Source: Amycolatopsis sp. WQ 127309 (GTDB lineage Bacteria > Actinomycetota > Actinomycetes > Mycobacteriales > Pseudonocardiaceae). From it: a stretch of 64,000 bases of DNA. The notes under the pieces are model-generated. The model worked only from the letters and a program-made list of their open reading frames with translations. It was not told the DNA's origin and did no database searches. Of the stretch, positions 18,183 through 26,039 are shown piece after piece (the stretch's first letter is position 1; each line of letters starts with the position of its first letter). The position numbers and the translations under genes were made by a program. Location of the stretch: NCBI RefSeq assembly GCF_023023025.1, contig NZ_CP095481.1, positions 248,001 to 312,000 on the forward strand, read 5' to 3'.

Positions 18183-18951
18183 GCTTGCCTCCGGAGACGA
18201 CCGCCTGGTGGGCCCGGCCGGCGACGGCGTCGCTTCCCCGCAGGAGGGTGAGGAGGGCCGCGACGACACCGGTCGGGTCCACGAGGGACAGTTCCTGCCG
18301 AGCCAGCTGCTCGGCCGTGTAGCCGACCGGCTGGCTGTCCCCCGGGTAGCCGATCTCGAGCCAGCCGCGTCCCTCGATGTTCCCGCCGTATTCGGGGTTC
18401 GCGTACATCCCCTCGATGGTGTGCTGGAACAGCGTCGCGGTGAAGGCCGCCGAGGCGAGCACCGCGTCCTGGCGCAGCGGTCCCGCCGCGGCGAAGTCAC
18501 CCCCGGCGCTCTTGTCGAGGTCCGCGATTCCCGCGGTGTACCGGGCCTGCAGATCGGCGATCCGCGCTCGCCACGCCTGCGCGCTCGCGGCGCCGGGGTG
18601 GGTAAAGGTGGCCATGTGATCCGGCCCGCCGGCCGGGCGGTCGCTCCACGGGCCGCCGGTGAAGATCCGGGGTGGGTCGAAAGTGAACAGGCCCAGCATC
18701 GTGTCCAGATAGGACACCACCCCGAGCTCCGCGGCACCGGGATGTCCGGCCTCGAGCGGATCGTCCTGAGGACCGGGCACGAGCCGCCGGGTCGCCGCGT
18801 CCAGCACGGACGCTTGGTGCGTGGTGAAGTACCGGAGCGCGGGGGACGCCATCGCCTCCGCGACCAGGCCGGGCACGAGGGCGGCGAGCGGGAGCAGGCT
18901 GGCCACGCCCAGCACACGCCGCCGGCTCAATCCGGGTCCTTCCGGGAACAT
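18175..18951 (-). CDS. Gluconate 2-dehydrogenase subunit 3-like protein with Tat-type signal
   Basis: This 258-residue protein starts with a twin-arginine-type signal (SRRRVLGVASLLPLAALVPG), so it is probably exported folded. The mature part (from about residue 35) fits the gluconate 2-dehydrogenase gamma-subunit family, small proteins that escort or anchor GMC dehydrogenases. Markers are LRYFTTHQASVLDAATRRLVPG and the C-terminal GYPGDSQPVGYTAEQ. The ATG has GGAGG seven bases upstream. It is the first gene of an operon with the GMC oxidoreductase and egtD. The GMC partner lacks its own signal, so it may be carried out with this subunit; that is inference. Confidence 0.8.
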   Translation of the reverse strand: MFPEGPGLSRRRVLGVASLLPLAALVPGLVAEAMASPALRYFTTHQASVLDAATRRLVPGPQDDPLEAGHPGAAELGVVSYLDTMLGLFTFDPPRIFTGGPWSDRPAGGPDHMATFTHPGAASAQAWRARIADLQARYTAGIADLDKSAGGDFAAAGPLRQDAVLASAAFTATLFQHTIEGMYANPEYGGNIEGRGWLEIGYPGDSQPVGYTAEQLARQELSLVDPTGVVAALLTLLRGSDAVAGRAHQAVVSGGKHA

Positions 18952-19073
18952 GGCCACCTCCTCGCACCACGACTGGCTCTCGGAGCGGACGCTATGCCCC
19001 GCCCCGGCGCTCGTCGAGGAACGTTCCTTCTGGTGGAACGCCGGGTGCCGGCACGGGTCCCGGCGAACCGGCC

Positions 19074-20288
19074 TCAGGCGGCCGCCGCCGGGTTCTCCCA
19101 GATCACGGTGCCGCCCATGCCGATGCCGATGCACATCGTGGTGATGCCGTACCGCACGTCGGGCCGCTCGGCGAACTGGCGCGCGAGCTGCGCCATCAGC
19201 CGGACACCGGACGAGGCCAGCGGGTATCCGCAGGCGATCGAGCCACCCCAGGGATTCACGCGCGGATCGTCGTCAGGGAGGCCGAAGTGGTCGAGGAAGA
19301 CCAGCACCTGCACCGCGAAGGCCTCGTTGATCTCGAACAGGCCGATGTCGTCGATGCCCAGGCCGGTGCGCTTGAACAGCTTCTCGGTGGCCGCGACGGT
19401 GCCGGTGCCCATGAGTTCCGGCTCGACGCCGGCGAAGGAGTAACCGACCAGCCGCATCGCGACCGGCAGGCCCAGCTCGCGGGCGGTGTCCTCATCGGCC
19501 AGCAGCGACGCCGTCGCACCGTCGTTGAGCCCCGACGCGTTGCCGGCGGTGATCCGGCCGTCCGGCCGGAACGGCGTCTTCAACCCGGACAGTGTCTCAA
19601 GCGTGGTGCCGGGCCGCGGCGGCTCGTCCTCCGTGGCCGGTTCGGCGGCGCCGATGTCGACGGGAACCAGGTCGGGCCCGATCTTGCCCGCCTTCGCTGC
19701 TTCGGCGTAGCGCTCCTGGCTGCGTACGGCGTAGGCATCGGTGCGCAACCTGGTGATGTCCGGGAACCGGTCGTGCAGGTTCTCAGCGGTCTGGCCCATG
19801 ACCAGAGCAGTCGGATCCAGCAGCTTCTCTTCGAGAAACCGCGGGTTGAGGTCGACGCCTTCGCCCATCGGGTGGCGGCCCATGTGCTCGACGCCGCCGG
19901 CGATCGCGATGTCGTAGGCGCCGAAGCCGATGCCGGACGCGGTGGTCGTGACGGCCGTCATGGCGCCGGCGCACATCCGGTCGAGGGCGAAACCGGGCAC
20001 CGACTTCGGCAGCCCGGCCAGCAGCGCGGCGGTGCGGCCGATGGTCAGGCCCTGGTCGCCGATCTGCGTGGTGGCGGCGATGGCCACCTCGTCGACGCGC
20101 TCGGGCGGCAGCTCCGGGTGCCGCCGCAGCAGCTCCCGGATGGCGTTGACGACCAGGTCGTCTGCGCGGGTCCCGGCGTAGATGCCCTTGTCGCCGGCCT
20201 TGCCGAAGGGGGTCCGTACCCCCTCGACGAAGGCGACGTTGCGTACCCCTCGCGCGTTCGGCGCAAGCGGCGTTGCTGGTGCGGCCAC
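19074..20288 (-). CDS. Acetyl-CoA acetyltransferase/thiolase with Tyr at the catalytic His position
   Basis: This 404-residue protein is a type II thiolase, which condenses or cleaves beta-ketoacyl-CoA. The nucleophile Cys106 (DRMCAGAM), the NEAFA motif and the second catalytic cysteine Cys386 (TMCIGIGMGG) are present. The third conserved block normally reads Gly-His-Pro, but here it is Gly-Tyr-Pro (Tyr355, codon TAC), in NPWGGSIACGYPLASSG. The spacing to Cys386 is that expected for the missing histidine (His348 in the Zoogloea enzyme), so this is a true replacement, one base away from CAC. Activity may be reduced or altered. The GTG start follows a GGGGGG stretch; the first family motif lies shortly after it. 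Confidence 0.88.
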   Translation of the reverse strand: MAAPATPLAPNARGVRNVAFVEGVRTPFGKAGDKGIYAGTRADDLVVNAIRELLRRHPELPPERVDEVAIAATTQIGDQGLTIGRTAALLAGLPKSVPGFALDRMCAGAMTAVTTTASGIGFGAYDIAIAGGVEHMGRHPMGEGVDLNPRFLEEKLLDPTALVMGQTAENLHDRFPDITRLRTDAYAVRSQERYAEAAKAGKIGPDLVPVDIGAAEPATEDEPPRPGTTLETLSGLKTPFRPDGRITAGNASGLNDGATASLLADEDTARELGLPVAMRLVGYSFAGVEPELMGTGTVAATEKLFKRTGLGIDDIGLFEINEAFAVQVLVFLDHFGLPDDDPRVNPWGGSIACGYPLASSGVRLMAQLARQFAERPDVRYGITTMCIGIGMGGTVIWENPAAAA

Positions 20289-20492
20289 GAATGCCCCCCG
20301 GGGTAGGCAGAAGTCATGGCGGCAGGCTAAGCACCACCGGTGGGCGCACCCCACGATGTGGCACGTTCGTAGGAGAAACCCTCGTGGGCCGGTTTCTTCC
20401 GGCACTAGCCACAATGGACTTGACCGACCACCCGTGGGGGCGGTGTTAGTGTGGGGCGAAGGTGTCCGCCTCGAGAGCCTGGGAGGAGCCTC

Positions 20493-21050
20493 ATGCCCCA
20501 CGGCCGCCGCAGGAAGCGCACCGGCGCTCTGGCCCGGTCCCGCGAGGCGAAGCCGCTGCGCCGGATCTCCGCGCCCGCTGTCGAATCGGTTCTGGGTGCC
20601 TCGGCCACACCGCGCGACACGGCTCCGGCCGACTCGTCGTTCGCATCGATCGTCGGCAGCTCCGCACACCAGGCGCGGCACGAAGACGCGGTGACCCGGT
20701 TGGTCAACGCGATCCGCACGAAATCCGGCCTTCCGCCCTTGCGCACGGACGAGCGGCTGCGAGCGGCTGCGCGGGGGCACAGCAAGGACATGGCGCGCCG
20801 CGATTTCTGCGCGCACGTCGACCCGGACGGGCGAGCACCGGCCGATCGGATGCGCGCCGCCGGACATCCACGGCCGGGCGGGGAAAACGTCGCGCGCGGG
20901 CAAGAGGATCCTCGCACCGTGGTGCAGGCGTGGCTCGACAGCCCGGGGCACCGCGCCAATCTGCTGAACGCCGAGTTCACCACCATCGGCGTCGGCGTCC
21001 ACTTCCTTTCCGGCAAGGGTCCCTACTGGACGCAGAATTTCGGCTACTGA
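20493..21050 (+). CDS. CAP-superfamily (SCP/PR-1-like) protein
   Basis: This 185-residue protein contains a CAP domain at about residues 60-185, with the family's HSKDMARRDFCAHVDPDG, GGENVARG and AWLDSPGHRANLLNAEF motifs. Bacterial CAP proteins (YkwD-like) are usually secreted and of uncertain function. The first 55 residues are arginine-rich and have no hydrophobic signal core. It may therefore be cytoplasmic, exported by a non-Sec route such as the ESX system, or mis-started. The ATG is well supported by GGGAGGAG a few bases upstream. It diverges from the thiolase gene over about 200 bases. Confidence 0.85.
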   Translation: MPHGRRRKRTGALARSREAKPLRRISAPAVESVLGASATPRDTAPADSSFASIVGSSAHQARHEDAVTRLVNAIRTKSGLPPLRTDERLRAAARGHSKDMARRDFCAHVDPDGRAPADRMRAAGHPRPGGENVARGQEDPRTVVQAWLDSPGHRANLLNAEFTTIGVGVHFLSGKGPYWTQNFGY

Positions 21051-21088
21051 CGCGTGCCCTTTTGTCACTGGTTGACGCAACCAGAAAA

Positions 21089-21559
21089 ATGAGACACTCG
21101 GTACATGAAAATTCACGCAGATCGGGAACACCGGCGGCGTTATCGTGCCGCCGGGCAATACGCCCCACCGGTGATCATGCGGCCCTGATCGGCAGACTTC
21201 GCCGAGCGCCCTTGCTGCCCGCGCTGTTCGTCTCCGGAATCGAACACCAATCCGCGGCAGCCATCGTGCGGGCAGCATTGCCCGCCGTGCGCCACGAACG
21301 GCACCGCATCCACTGGTTGCTCGAAGAGCACCTCTTCCTCGACGACGAAACGATGGCCGGCGTGCGGGTACTGGCCCACTGGGACTCGCACCTGGGCCGC
21401 GCCCGGATGGAGCTGACGGAAACGAGCGACCCATACCTGTGGGAGCGGATACTGACCACCTTCGCCGAATGGGAACGGTCCGGCCGTCCGGTGACACCGG
21501 CCCGAATCACCGAAATTCGATGTTCAGCTTCCGGTAATCCCCCTATCGGAGTGCGTTAA
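21089..21559 (+). CDS. Hypothetical protein
   Basis: This open frame of 156 codons has actinomycete codon bias from about residue 30 and protein-like composition: GIEHQSAAAIVRAALPAVR, LLEEHLFLDDETMAGVRVL and LWERILTTFAEWERSGRPVT look like amphipathic helices. No family is recognised. The start is uncertain: the ATG at 21089 has no ribosome site, and another ATG at 21105, in a different frame, opens only a 27-codon ORF ending at 21188. It lies between the CAP gene and a type VII target, all on the same strand. Confidence 0.5.
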   Translation: MRHSVHENSRRSGTPAALSCRRAIRPTGDHAALIGRLRRAPLLPALFVSGIEHQSAAAIVRAALPAVRHERHRIHWLLEEHLFLDDETMAGVRVLAHWDSHLGRARMELTETSDPYLWERILTTFAEWERSGRPVTPARITEIRCSASGNPPIGVR

Positions 21560-21582
21560 CAGCTTTTCGTCATGCTTGTTCC

Positions 21583-21915
21583 ATGACCGATCGCGCTCTC
21601 GTCGTGGACGTGGCCGAACTCGACCGGTACGCCGGATACCTGTCGACGGCGACCGTGCCCGAACTGGCCGGCATCGCCGACGGGGTGGAGCGGCTCAGCG
21701 GCGGCAACATCAACGCCTTCGGCGTCTTCGTGGGCCAAGTCCTCGGCGGTCCCTGCCGTCTCGCAATGCACGGGCTCAGCGGCCACCTGCGAGACCTGGC
21801 GGACGACCTGTCCGCCTTGGTGGACGACGTCCGGAACCTCGCCGTCACCTACGACCGGACCGACGAAGAGAACGCCGGGAAGATGGTCGGCGGCAATCCG
21901 GACCGAGCGGCCTGA
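21583..21915 (+). CDS. Small helical type VII secretion target with YxxxD motif
   Basis: This 110-residue protein has two long predicted helices around a glycine-rich turn (RLSGGNINAFGVF), the shape of ESX substrates. It carries Tyr90-x-x-x-Asp94 (YDRTDEEN) in the second half, matching the YxxxD/E export motif recognised by EccC. No signal peptide and no WxG are present, and the shape is closest to EspC-like targets. The ATG is close to the preceding hypothetical gene's stop (about 23 bases). It is probably exported by the ESX machinery in this window, but it lies some 15 kb from the nearest ESX core gene. Confidence 0.65.
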   Translation: MTDRALVVDVAELDRYAGYLSTATVPELAGIADGVERLSGGNINAFGVFVGQVLGGPCRLAMHGLSGHLRDLADDLSALVDDVRNLAVTYDRTDEENAGKMVGGNPDRAA

Positions 21916-21948
21916 ACACCACCCGCCGACCTGGTGACCACTCCCGCC

Positions 21949-22143
21949 TCACTCGGCAGGCCCCCGGATTTCCCGCACCAGACGGAAGCCCGAGTTCGCC
22001 GTTTTCTCTGCGGATTCCGGGGTTGCTCGGTCGCCGCCGCGGACCTCTTCGCGCAACCGCTGACCGGCCGCGCGGTCGAACCAGGACGACCAGAAGCGTT
22101 CCGGAGTCAGCACGAATTCGTAGTCCACATCAAACTTCGCCAT
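21949..22143 (-). CDS. Hypothetical small protein (64 aa)
   Basis: This 64-codon ORF encodes an acidic and basic small soluble protein starting MAKFDVDYEFVLTPERFWSS. No family is recognised. The start ATG lacks a clear ribosome site, but a dyad symmetry just upstream (22165-22197) makes an expressed gene plausible. It converges with the 110-residue type VII target (33 bases apart) and lies beyond the permease terminator. Confidence 0.45.
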   Translation of the reverse strand: MAKFDVDYEFVLTPERFWSSWFDRAAGQRLREEVRGGDRATPESAEKTANSGFRLVREIRGPAE

Positions 22144-22164
22144 GCGTTTCACATTACGGAAAAA

Positions 22165-22206
22165 GTGACACCGCTGTCGATCACTCATCGGTGTCACAGG
22201 TGTCAC
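22165..22206. promoter_or_regulatory. Repeated GTGACACC motif, candidate operator
   Basis: GTGACACCG (22165-22173) and CGGTGTCAC (22189-22197) form a nine-base perfect dyad with a 15-base spacer. A third, directly repeated half-site, AGGTGTCAC (22198-22206), abuts it. The group lies between the permease terminator and the 64-residue protein, 22 bases from that protein's start. Three half-sites in 42 bases suggest a repressor or activator site rather than a terminator. Confidence 0.45.
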
Positions 22207-22217
22207 AAGCCGCAAAT

Positions 22218-22249
22218 AGGGTCCGGACGGCCGCGGCCGTCCGGACCCT
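22218..22249 (-). terminator. Perfect 32-base palindrome, permease terminator
   Basis: The two 16-base halves (22218-22233 and 22234-22249) are perfect reverse complements, rich in GGTCCGG/CCGGACC, and begin three bases after the permease stop. It should fold into a very stable hairpin. It may also form a cruciform, since there is no spacer. Confidence 0.75.
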
Positions 22250-22252
22250 GAT

Positions 22253-23659
22253 TCAGCGAGAGCCGACGCGATTCCGTTCGCCGGCCACCCGGTTGCGCGA
22301 CACGAACCGCCAGCCGATGGCGAGCAGCACGGCCAGCACCGGAATCGAGTAGAAGGCTATTCTTTCCGGGCCGTCGGAGAACCCCATCAACACCAGGACC
22401 AGTACCAGGAACCCCAGCGTGGCCCACCCCGTGTAGGGCGCGCCCGGCATCCGGTACGACGGCCGTTCCAGTTCACCGCGCAGCGCTGCTTTCCGCAGCC
22501 GCATCTGGCAGATCACGAGCGTGGCCCAGGTGCTGACGACACCGATCGACGAAATCGCGACCGCGATGTCGAACGCTTCGGACGGCACCAGGTAGTTCAG
22601 CACCACGCCGAGGACGTAGGCGGCGGACGTGAACAAGATGCCACCGAACGGCACCTGCTTCCGGTTCAAGCGGCCGGTGAATGCAGGAGCCTCACCCTTC
22701 TCCGCCAGTGCACGCAGAATGCGTCCTGTGGAGTAGAGCCCGGAATTGCAGCTCGACAGTGCGGCGGTCAGCACCACGGCGTTCATCACGTCACCGATGC
22801 CGGGGATGCCGAGCAGGCCGAAGACGGTCACGAACGGGCTTTCCCCGCTGTGGTAGGACGACCACGGCAGCAGCATCGCCAGCAGGACCACCGATCCCAC
22901 GTAGAAGAACGCGATCCGCCAGATCACGCCGTTGATCGCCTTCGGCAGGACCTTGCGCGGGTTCTTCGTCTCGCCGGCCGTGATGCCGACGACCTCGATG
23001 GCGGCGTAAGCGAAGACGACCGCCTGCAACGTCATGAACGTGACCCCCAGCCCCGCCGGGAAGAACCCGCCGTGACCGGTGAGGTTGTGCACCCCCGCCG
23101 TGCTCCCGCCGACGTGCGCGGCGGTGAGCACCAAGCCCAGGCCGGTCACCAGGAACACCACGATCGCCAGCACCTTGACGACGGAGAACCAGAACTCGAG
23201 TTCCCCGAACATCCGCACCGAAACCAGGTTCACCGCGAGCAGCACGGCCAGCGCGGCCAATGCGGTGATCCACCGGGGCAGCCCGGGCAGCCACTTGTGC
23301 ACGTAGATCGCGACCGCGGTGATTTCGGCGATCCCGGTCATCGCCCAGTTCAGCCAGTACAGCCAGCCGGCGGCGAACCCGGCCCACGGCCCGACGAACT
23401 TCCGGGCGTAGGTGACGAAGCTGCCCGAACTCGGATCGTGCAGCACCAGTTCCCCGAGCGCCCGCATGACGAAGTAGGCCGCCACGCCACAGAGCGCGTA
23501 GGACAGGATCAGCGCCGGGCCGGCTTGCTGCAGCCGGCCACCCGCGCCGAGGAACAGCCCGACCCCGATCGCGCCACCGATCGCGATCATCTGGACGTGG
23601 CGGTTGCCCAGCGCTGTGGAATAGGTGTCGGTACTGCCCTTTACCTGGGCGGAATCCAT
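22253..23659 (-). CDS. Amino acid permease (APC superfamily, AnsP/AAT-like)
   Basis: This 468-residue membrane protein has twelve predicted helices and the amino acid transporter signature near its N-terminus (MIAIGGAIGVGLFLGAGGRL). It imports an amino acid by proton symport. GELVLHDPSSGSFVTYA and the KVLPKAINGVIWRIAFFY segment are typical of the AAT subfamily, which includes asparagine, aromatic and GABA permeases. The exact substrate cannot be read. The ATG has AGGGGA six bases upstream; upstream in-frame codons are not family-like. A perfect palindrome terminates the transcript. Confidence 0.88.
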   Translation of the reverse strand: MDSAQVKGSTDTYSTALGNRHVQMIAIGGAIGVGLFLGAGGRLQQAGPALILSYALCGVAAYFVMRALGELVLHDPSSGSFVTYARKFVGPWAGFAAGWLYWLNWAMTGIAEITAVAIYVHKWLPGLPRWITALAALAVLLAVNLVSVRMFGELEFWFSVVKVLAIVVFLVTGLGLVLTAAHVGGSTAGVHNLTGHGGFFPAGLGVTFMTLQAVVFAYAAIEVVGITAGETKNPRKVLPKAINGVIWRIAFFYVGSVVLLAMLLPWSSYHSGESPFVTVFGLLGIPGIGDVMNAVVLTAALSSCNSGLYSTGRILRALAEKGEAPAFTGRLNRKQVPFGGILFTSAAYVLGVVLNYLVPSEAFDIAVAISSIGVVSTWATLVICQMRLRKAALRGELERPSYRMPGAPYTGWATLGFLVLVLVLMGFSDGPERIAFYSIPVLAVLLAIGWRFVSRNRVAGERNRVGSR

Positions 23660-23761
23660 TGATTTCCCCTCGTGTTGTGGACAGAGCAAAGCCCGGTGCC
23701 CGCGCATGACGAAGCCTGCCCGGATCCGGGCGCAGAGAACGGCCACCCGTGTCCGGAACGG

Positions 23762-24439
23762 CTAGCCGGCCAGAAGAGACGGTTTTCCCCAGTTCGGCCT
23801 GCGCGCGAGCACGGCTCGCTGGTCGCCCGGGCAGGTGAACCTGAGGAATGCCGGAGCACAACGCTCAGGATGACGCACCGGAAGCCGGAAACTCAGCTTC
23901 GTGTCCCCCGTCGCGGGACGGTAGTCCGCCTCAGCGGGTTCGAGGGAGGCAGCGGAAACGAACTGTCGGCACACCGTCGTCATCTCCCCGACCGGCTCGT
24001 CGGTCGTGAAGCCGAGATAGGTCTCCCGCTGCAGCCTTCGTTCGACGGTCAGTACCTCCGGCGGCAGCCGGAAGCCTTCCGCCGGTACGGCGGCGAGAAC
24101 CGCGATGGACCGGTGGCCGTGTTCCGCCGCGTGGACCGAGCCCTGCACCGCAAACACCGCCACCGAGCCGTCACGAAGCCCGTACCGGTCCCGGAGTCGC
24201 GCGGTTGCTTCGCCGTCCACGACCGGCTCGCCGGCGACGATTCCGCGGTGCCGCAAGAAAGACACGACTTCGCCGGCGTCTCGCGGAAACACGAGCAGAC
24301 CGGCCTCGTCGAACCGGCAGGACGGGACCCGGACCCGGCGCAGCCCGGGCGACGTGCCGACCAGTGCCTCGACCGCCGACGACCGGGCAAGCAGGTCGGT
24401 CAATGAGGTCACCCTGAAGACATCCACACAATTGAGCAT
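23762..24439 (-). CDS. Hypothetical protein, function unknown
   Basis: This 225-codon ORF has normal codon bias. The protein has no signal peptide or membrane segment. Regions such as RRLQRETYLGFTTDEPVG, SVAVFAVQGSVHAAEHGHR and KLSFRLPVRHPERCAPAF suggest a folded alpha/beta protein, but I recognise no family. The ATG at 24439 is preferred over 24454 because GGGAAG precedes it at a usable distance. It lies 102 bases upstream of the permease on the same strand and might share its transcript. Confidence 0.55.
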   Translation of the reverse strand: MLNCVDVFRVTSLTDLLARSSAVEALVGTSPGLRRVRVPSCRFDEAGLLVFPRDAGEVVSFLRHRGIVAGEPVVDGEATARLRDRYGLRDGSVAVFAVQGSVHAAEHGHRSIAVLAAVPAEGFRLPPEVLTVERRLQRETYLGFTTDEPVGEMTTVCRQFVSAASLEPAEADYRPATGDTKLSFRLPVRHPERCAPAFLRFTCPGDQRAVLARRPNWGKPSLLAG

Positions 24440-24682
24440 TCTGGGTCTTCCCATTCACGAGAGGGAGAGCCGATGCGATCGACCGAATCGACCCGATTCA
24501 CGGCGACGGTGCCGAGACCTCGCCTGCCGGGACGTCCCGGACTGATCGGGAACTCTACCCGCGCCGGGAACCGCGGCGGCTCGGTCAGGTCACCCGGAGG
24601 GGAAACCCCCACCAATCAACCGGAAAACCACGTTTCTTGATGTCTTCTTGAGAATGCGCGATTCATACCGTGCGAAGCGTGC

Positions 24683-25252
24683 TCAGGCGTCCAGCTTCAG
24701 ATCGCCCACGTACCACTTGCCGTCGACCTTCTTGGTGGCGAAGGAGATCGCGAACGAACTCGTGTCCCCGGTCGCGCCCACCAGTTCGAGCTCGTGCAGC
24801 GAACGCCCGTCCAGGCGGACCGCCGTGTCCGGCACGCTCACGTCGTCACCCGGCGCCGTGATGTCGTCGGTTTCCACGACACCCAGCGGTGGCAGCTTCA
24901 CGCCCGGCTTGGCCCAGGCGTCGCGCAGCCGCTTACCGACTTCGTCCGCTCCCTTGCACACGGACCGCGGATCCACCCCGTCTTCGACGGCCGGCGCTCC
25001 GGACAGGCACGCCTCCGCATAGGAGCCTCGCAGGATCAGGGTGACCCACTGGACCACCGCGGCGCCCGGGGACGCCGCAGCCACCGGCGCGGTCGTCGTC
25101 GCCGAACTGGGTGCCGGCGCAGCGGACGCCGGCGGGCCCGGCGTACCGGCCTCGGCGCCGCCGGGCGCCGCGGCGGTGGTGCCGCAGGCGGCCAAGCCGC
25201 CTGCGACCAGCACCGCGCAGCCGAATCGGCGGCCGTTCTTCGCGAATACCAT
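24683..25252 (-). CDS. Putative secreted lipoprotein
   Basis: This 189-residue protein has a signal peptide with the lipobox GLAAC (Cys23), so it is anchored on the outer face of the membrane. An Ala/Pro/Ser/Thr-rich linker covers residues 25-65. The folded part (residues 66-189) contains WVTLILRGSYAEACLSGAPA and ends in KVDGKWYVGDLKLDA, the pattern of small NTF2-like actinomycete lipoproteins. Start and ribosome site are clear (GAGGAGG seven bases before the ATG). The function is unknown. It is divergent from the membrane protein gene over 301 bases. Confidence 0.75.
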   Translation of the reverse strand: MVFAKNGRRFGCAVLVAGGLAACGTTAAAPGGAEAGTPGPPASAAPAPSSATTTAPVAAASPGAAVVQWVTLILRGSYAEACLSGAPAVEDGVDPRSVCKGADEVGKRLRDAWAKPGVKLPPLGVVETDDITAPGDDVSVPDTAVRLDGRSLHELELVGATGDTSSFAISFATKKVDGKWYVGDLKLDA

Positions 25253-25553
25253 CGGAACCTCCTCGGTGAATGCGAGCGGAACCCGAACTTAGAGCCGGCG
25301 ACCGGGGATCCGGCCGGATTTGCCCGGCGGCACGAGGACGGGGGAGATTCCCCCGTTCGGCCGAGTTCGCCCGGATGTGGCCGCCACGATCCGGTGCCCG
25401 AAGGTGCAGACTTGCCTGCCGATCGCACGGTGCGCACCCGCACGCCACTGGCTCCCGCCTGACGCGCGTGCGACCTTCCGAACTGATCACCGATTTGGAG
25501 AATCCTGTGGTACCAAAACAGGTGAAGCACGGGGGAAAGCAGAGGAGATCGCG
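25253..25553. other. Divergent intergenic region with a small hairpin
   Basis: These 301 bases lie between the divergent lipoprotein and membrane protein genes and should hold both promoters. ACGGGGG (25338-25344) and CCCCCGT (25350-25356) form a seven-base hairpin. An AT-richer patch precedes the membrane protein start (about 25500-25530). No gene is seen. Confidence 0.5.
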
Positions 25554-26039
25554 ATGAAAGCAGCGTTACGCATCGCCGTCGCGGCCGGATTGCTGGGCTC
25601 CGCCGGTGTGCACCTCTACCTGTCGACGCAGCCCGCCTCAGGCATCATCGGCCCGCTGTTCCTCCTGAACGCGATCGCCGGGCCACTGATCGCGATCGGC
25701 CTGCTCTTCTGGCGGCACCGCCTGATGGTCTGGCTCGCCGTCGACTTCGGTGTCGCCACGCTAGGCGCCTACACGCTGGGACAGACCATCGGCGTCTTCG
25801 CCGACATGCCCCACTTCAGCACACCGCCGGAATACCTGGCGGCCGCGACCGAGGCTGTCTGCGTCGTCGGCGGCGCTCTGCTGCTGTTCCTGCACCGGCG
25901 GGACGCGAAAGCCGCGGCCAACCCGCCTGCCGAACCGCCTGGCTACGTCCTGCCCATCCTCCTGGAGGGCGACCGCGAAGTGGTGGGACGCACCGGGCCG
26001 TGGACGGCGGAGTACCCAGCACCCGAAGGCGGTCGATGA
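25554..26039 (+). CDS. Four-helix integral membrane protein, function unknown
   Basis: This 161-residue protein has four predicted membrane helices: about residues 4-22, 29-52, 57-82 and 92-113. A cytoplasmic or periplasmic tail of about 45 residues follows. Such small four-helix proteins are common in actinomycetes and mostly unassigned. GAGGAGA lies seven bases before the ATG. The stop codon overlaps the cold-shock protein start (ATGA), so the two are translated together, an odd pairing of a membrane protein with an RNA-binding protein. Confidence 0.7.
   Translation: MKAALRIAVAAGLLGSAGVHLYLSTQPASGIIGPLFLLNAIAGPLIAIGLLFWRHRLMVWLAVDFGVATLGAYTLGQTIGVFADMPHFSTPPEYLAAATEAVCVVGGALLLFLHRRDAKAAANPPAEPPGYVLPILLEGDREVVGRTGPWTAEYPAPEGGR

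Noticed and set aside
16521..18251. Long plus-strand frame opposite the GMC oxidoreductase
   Set aside because: Shadow of a recognised enzyme; no family match and no plausible start.
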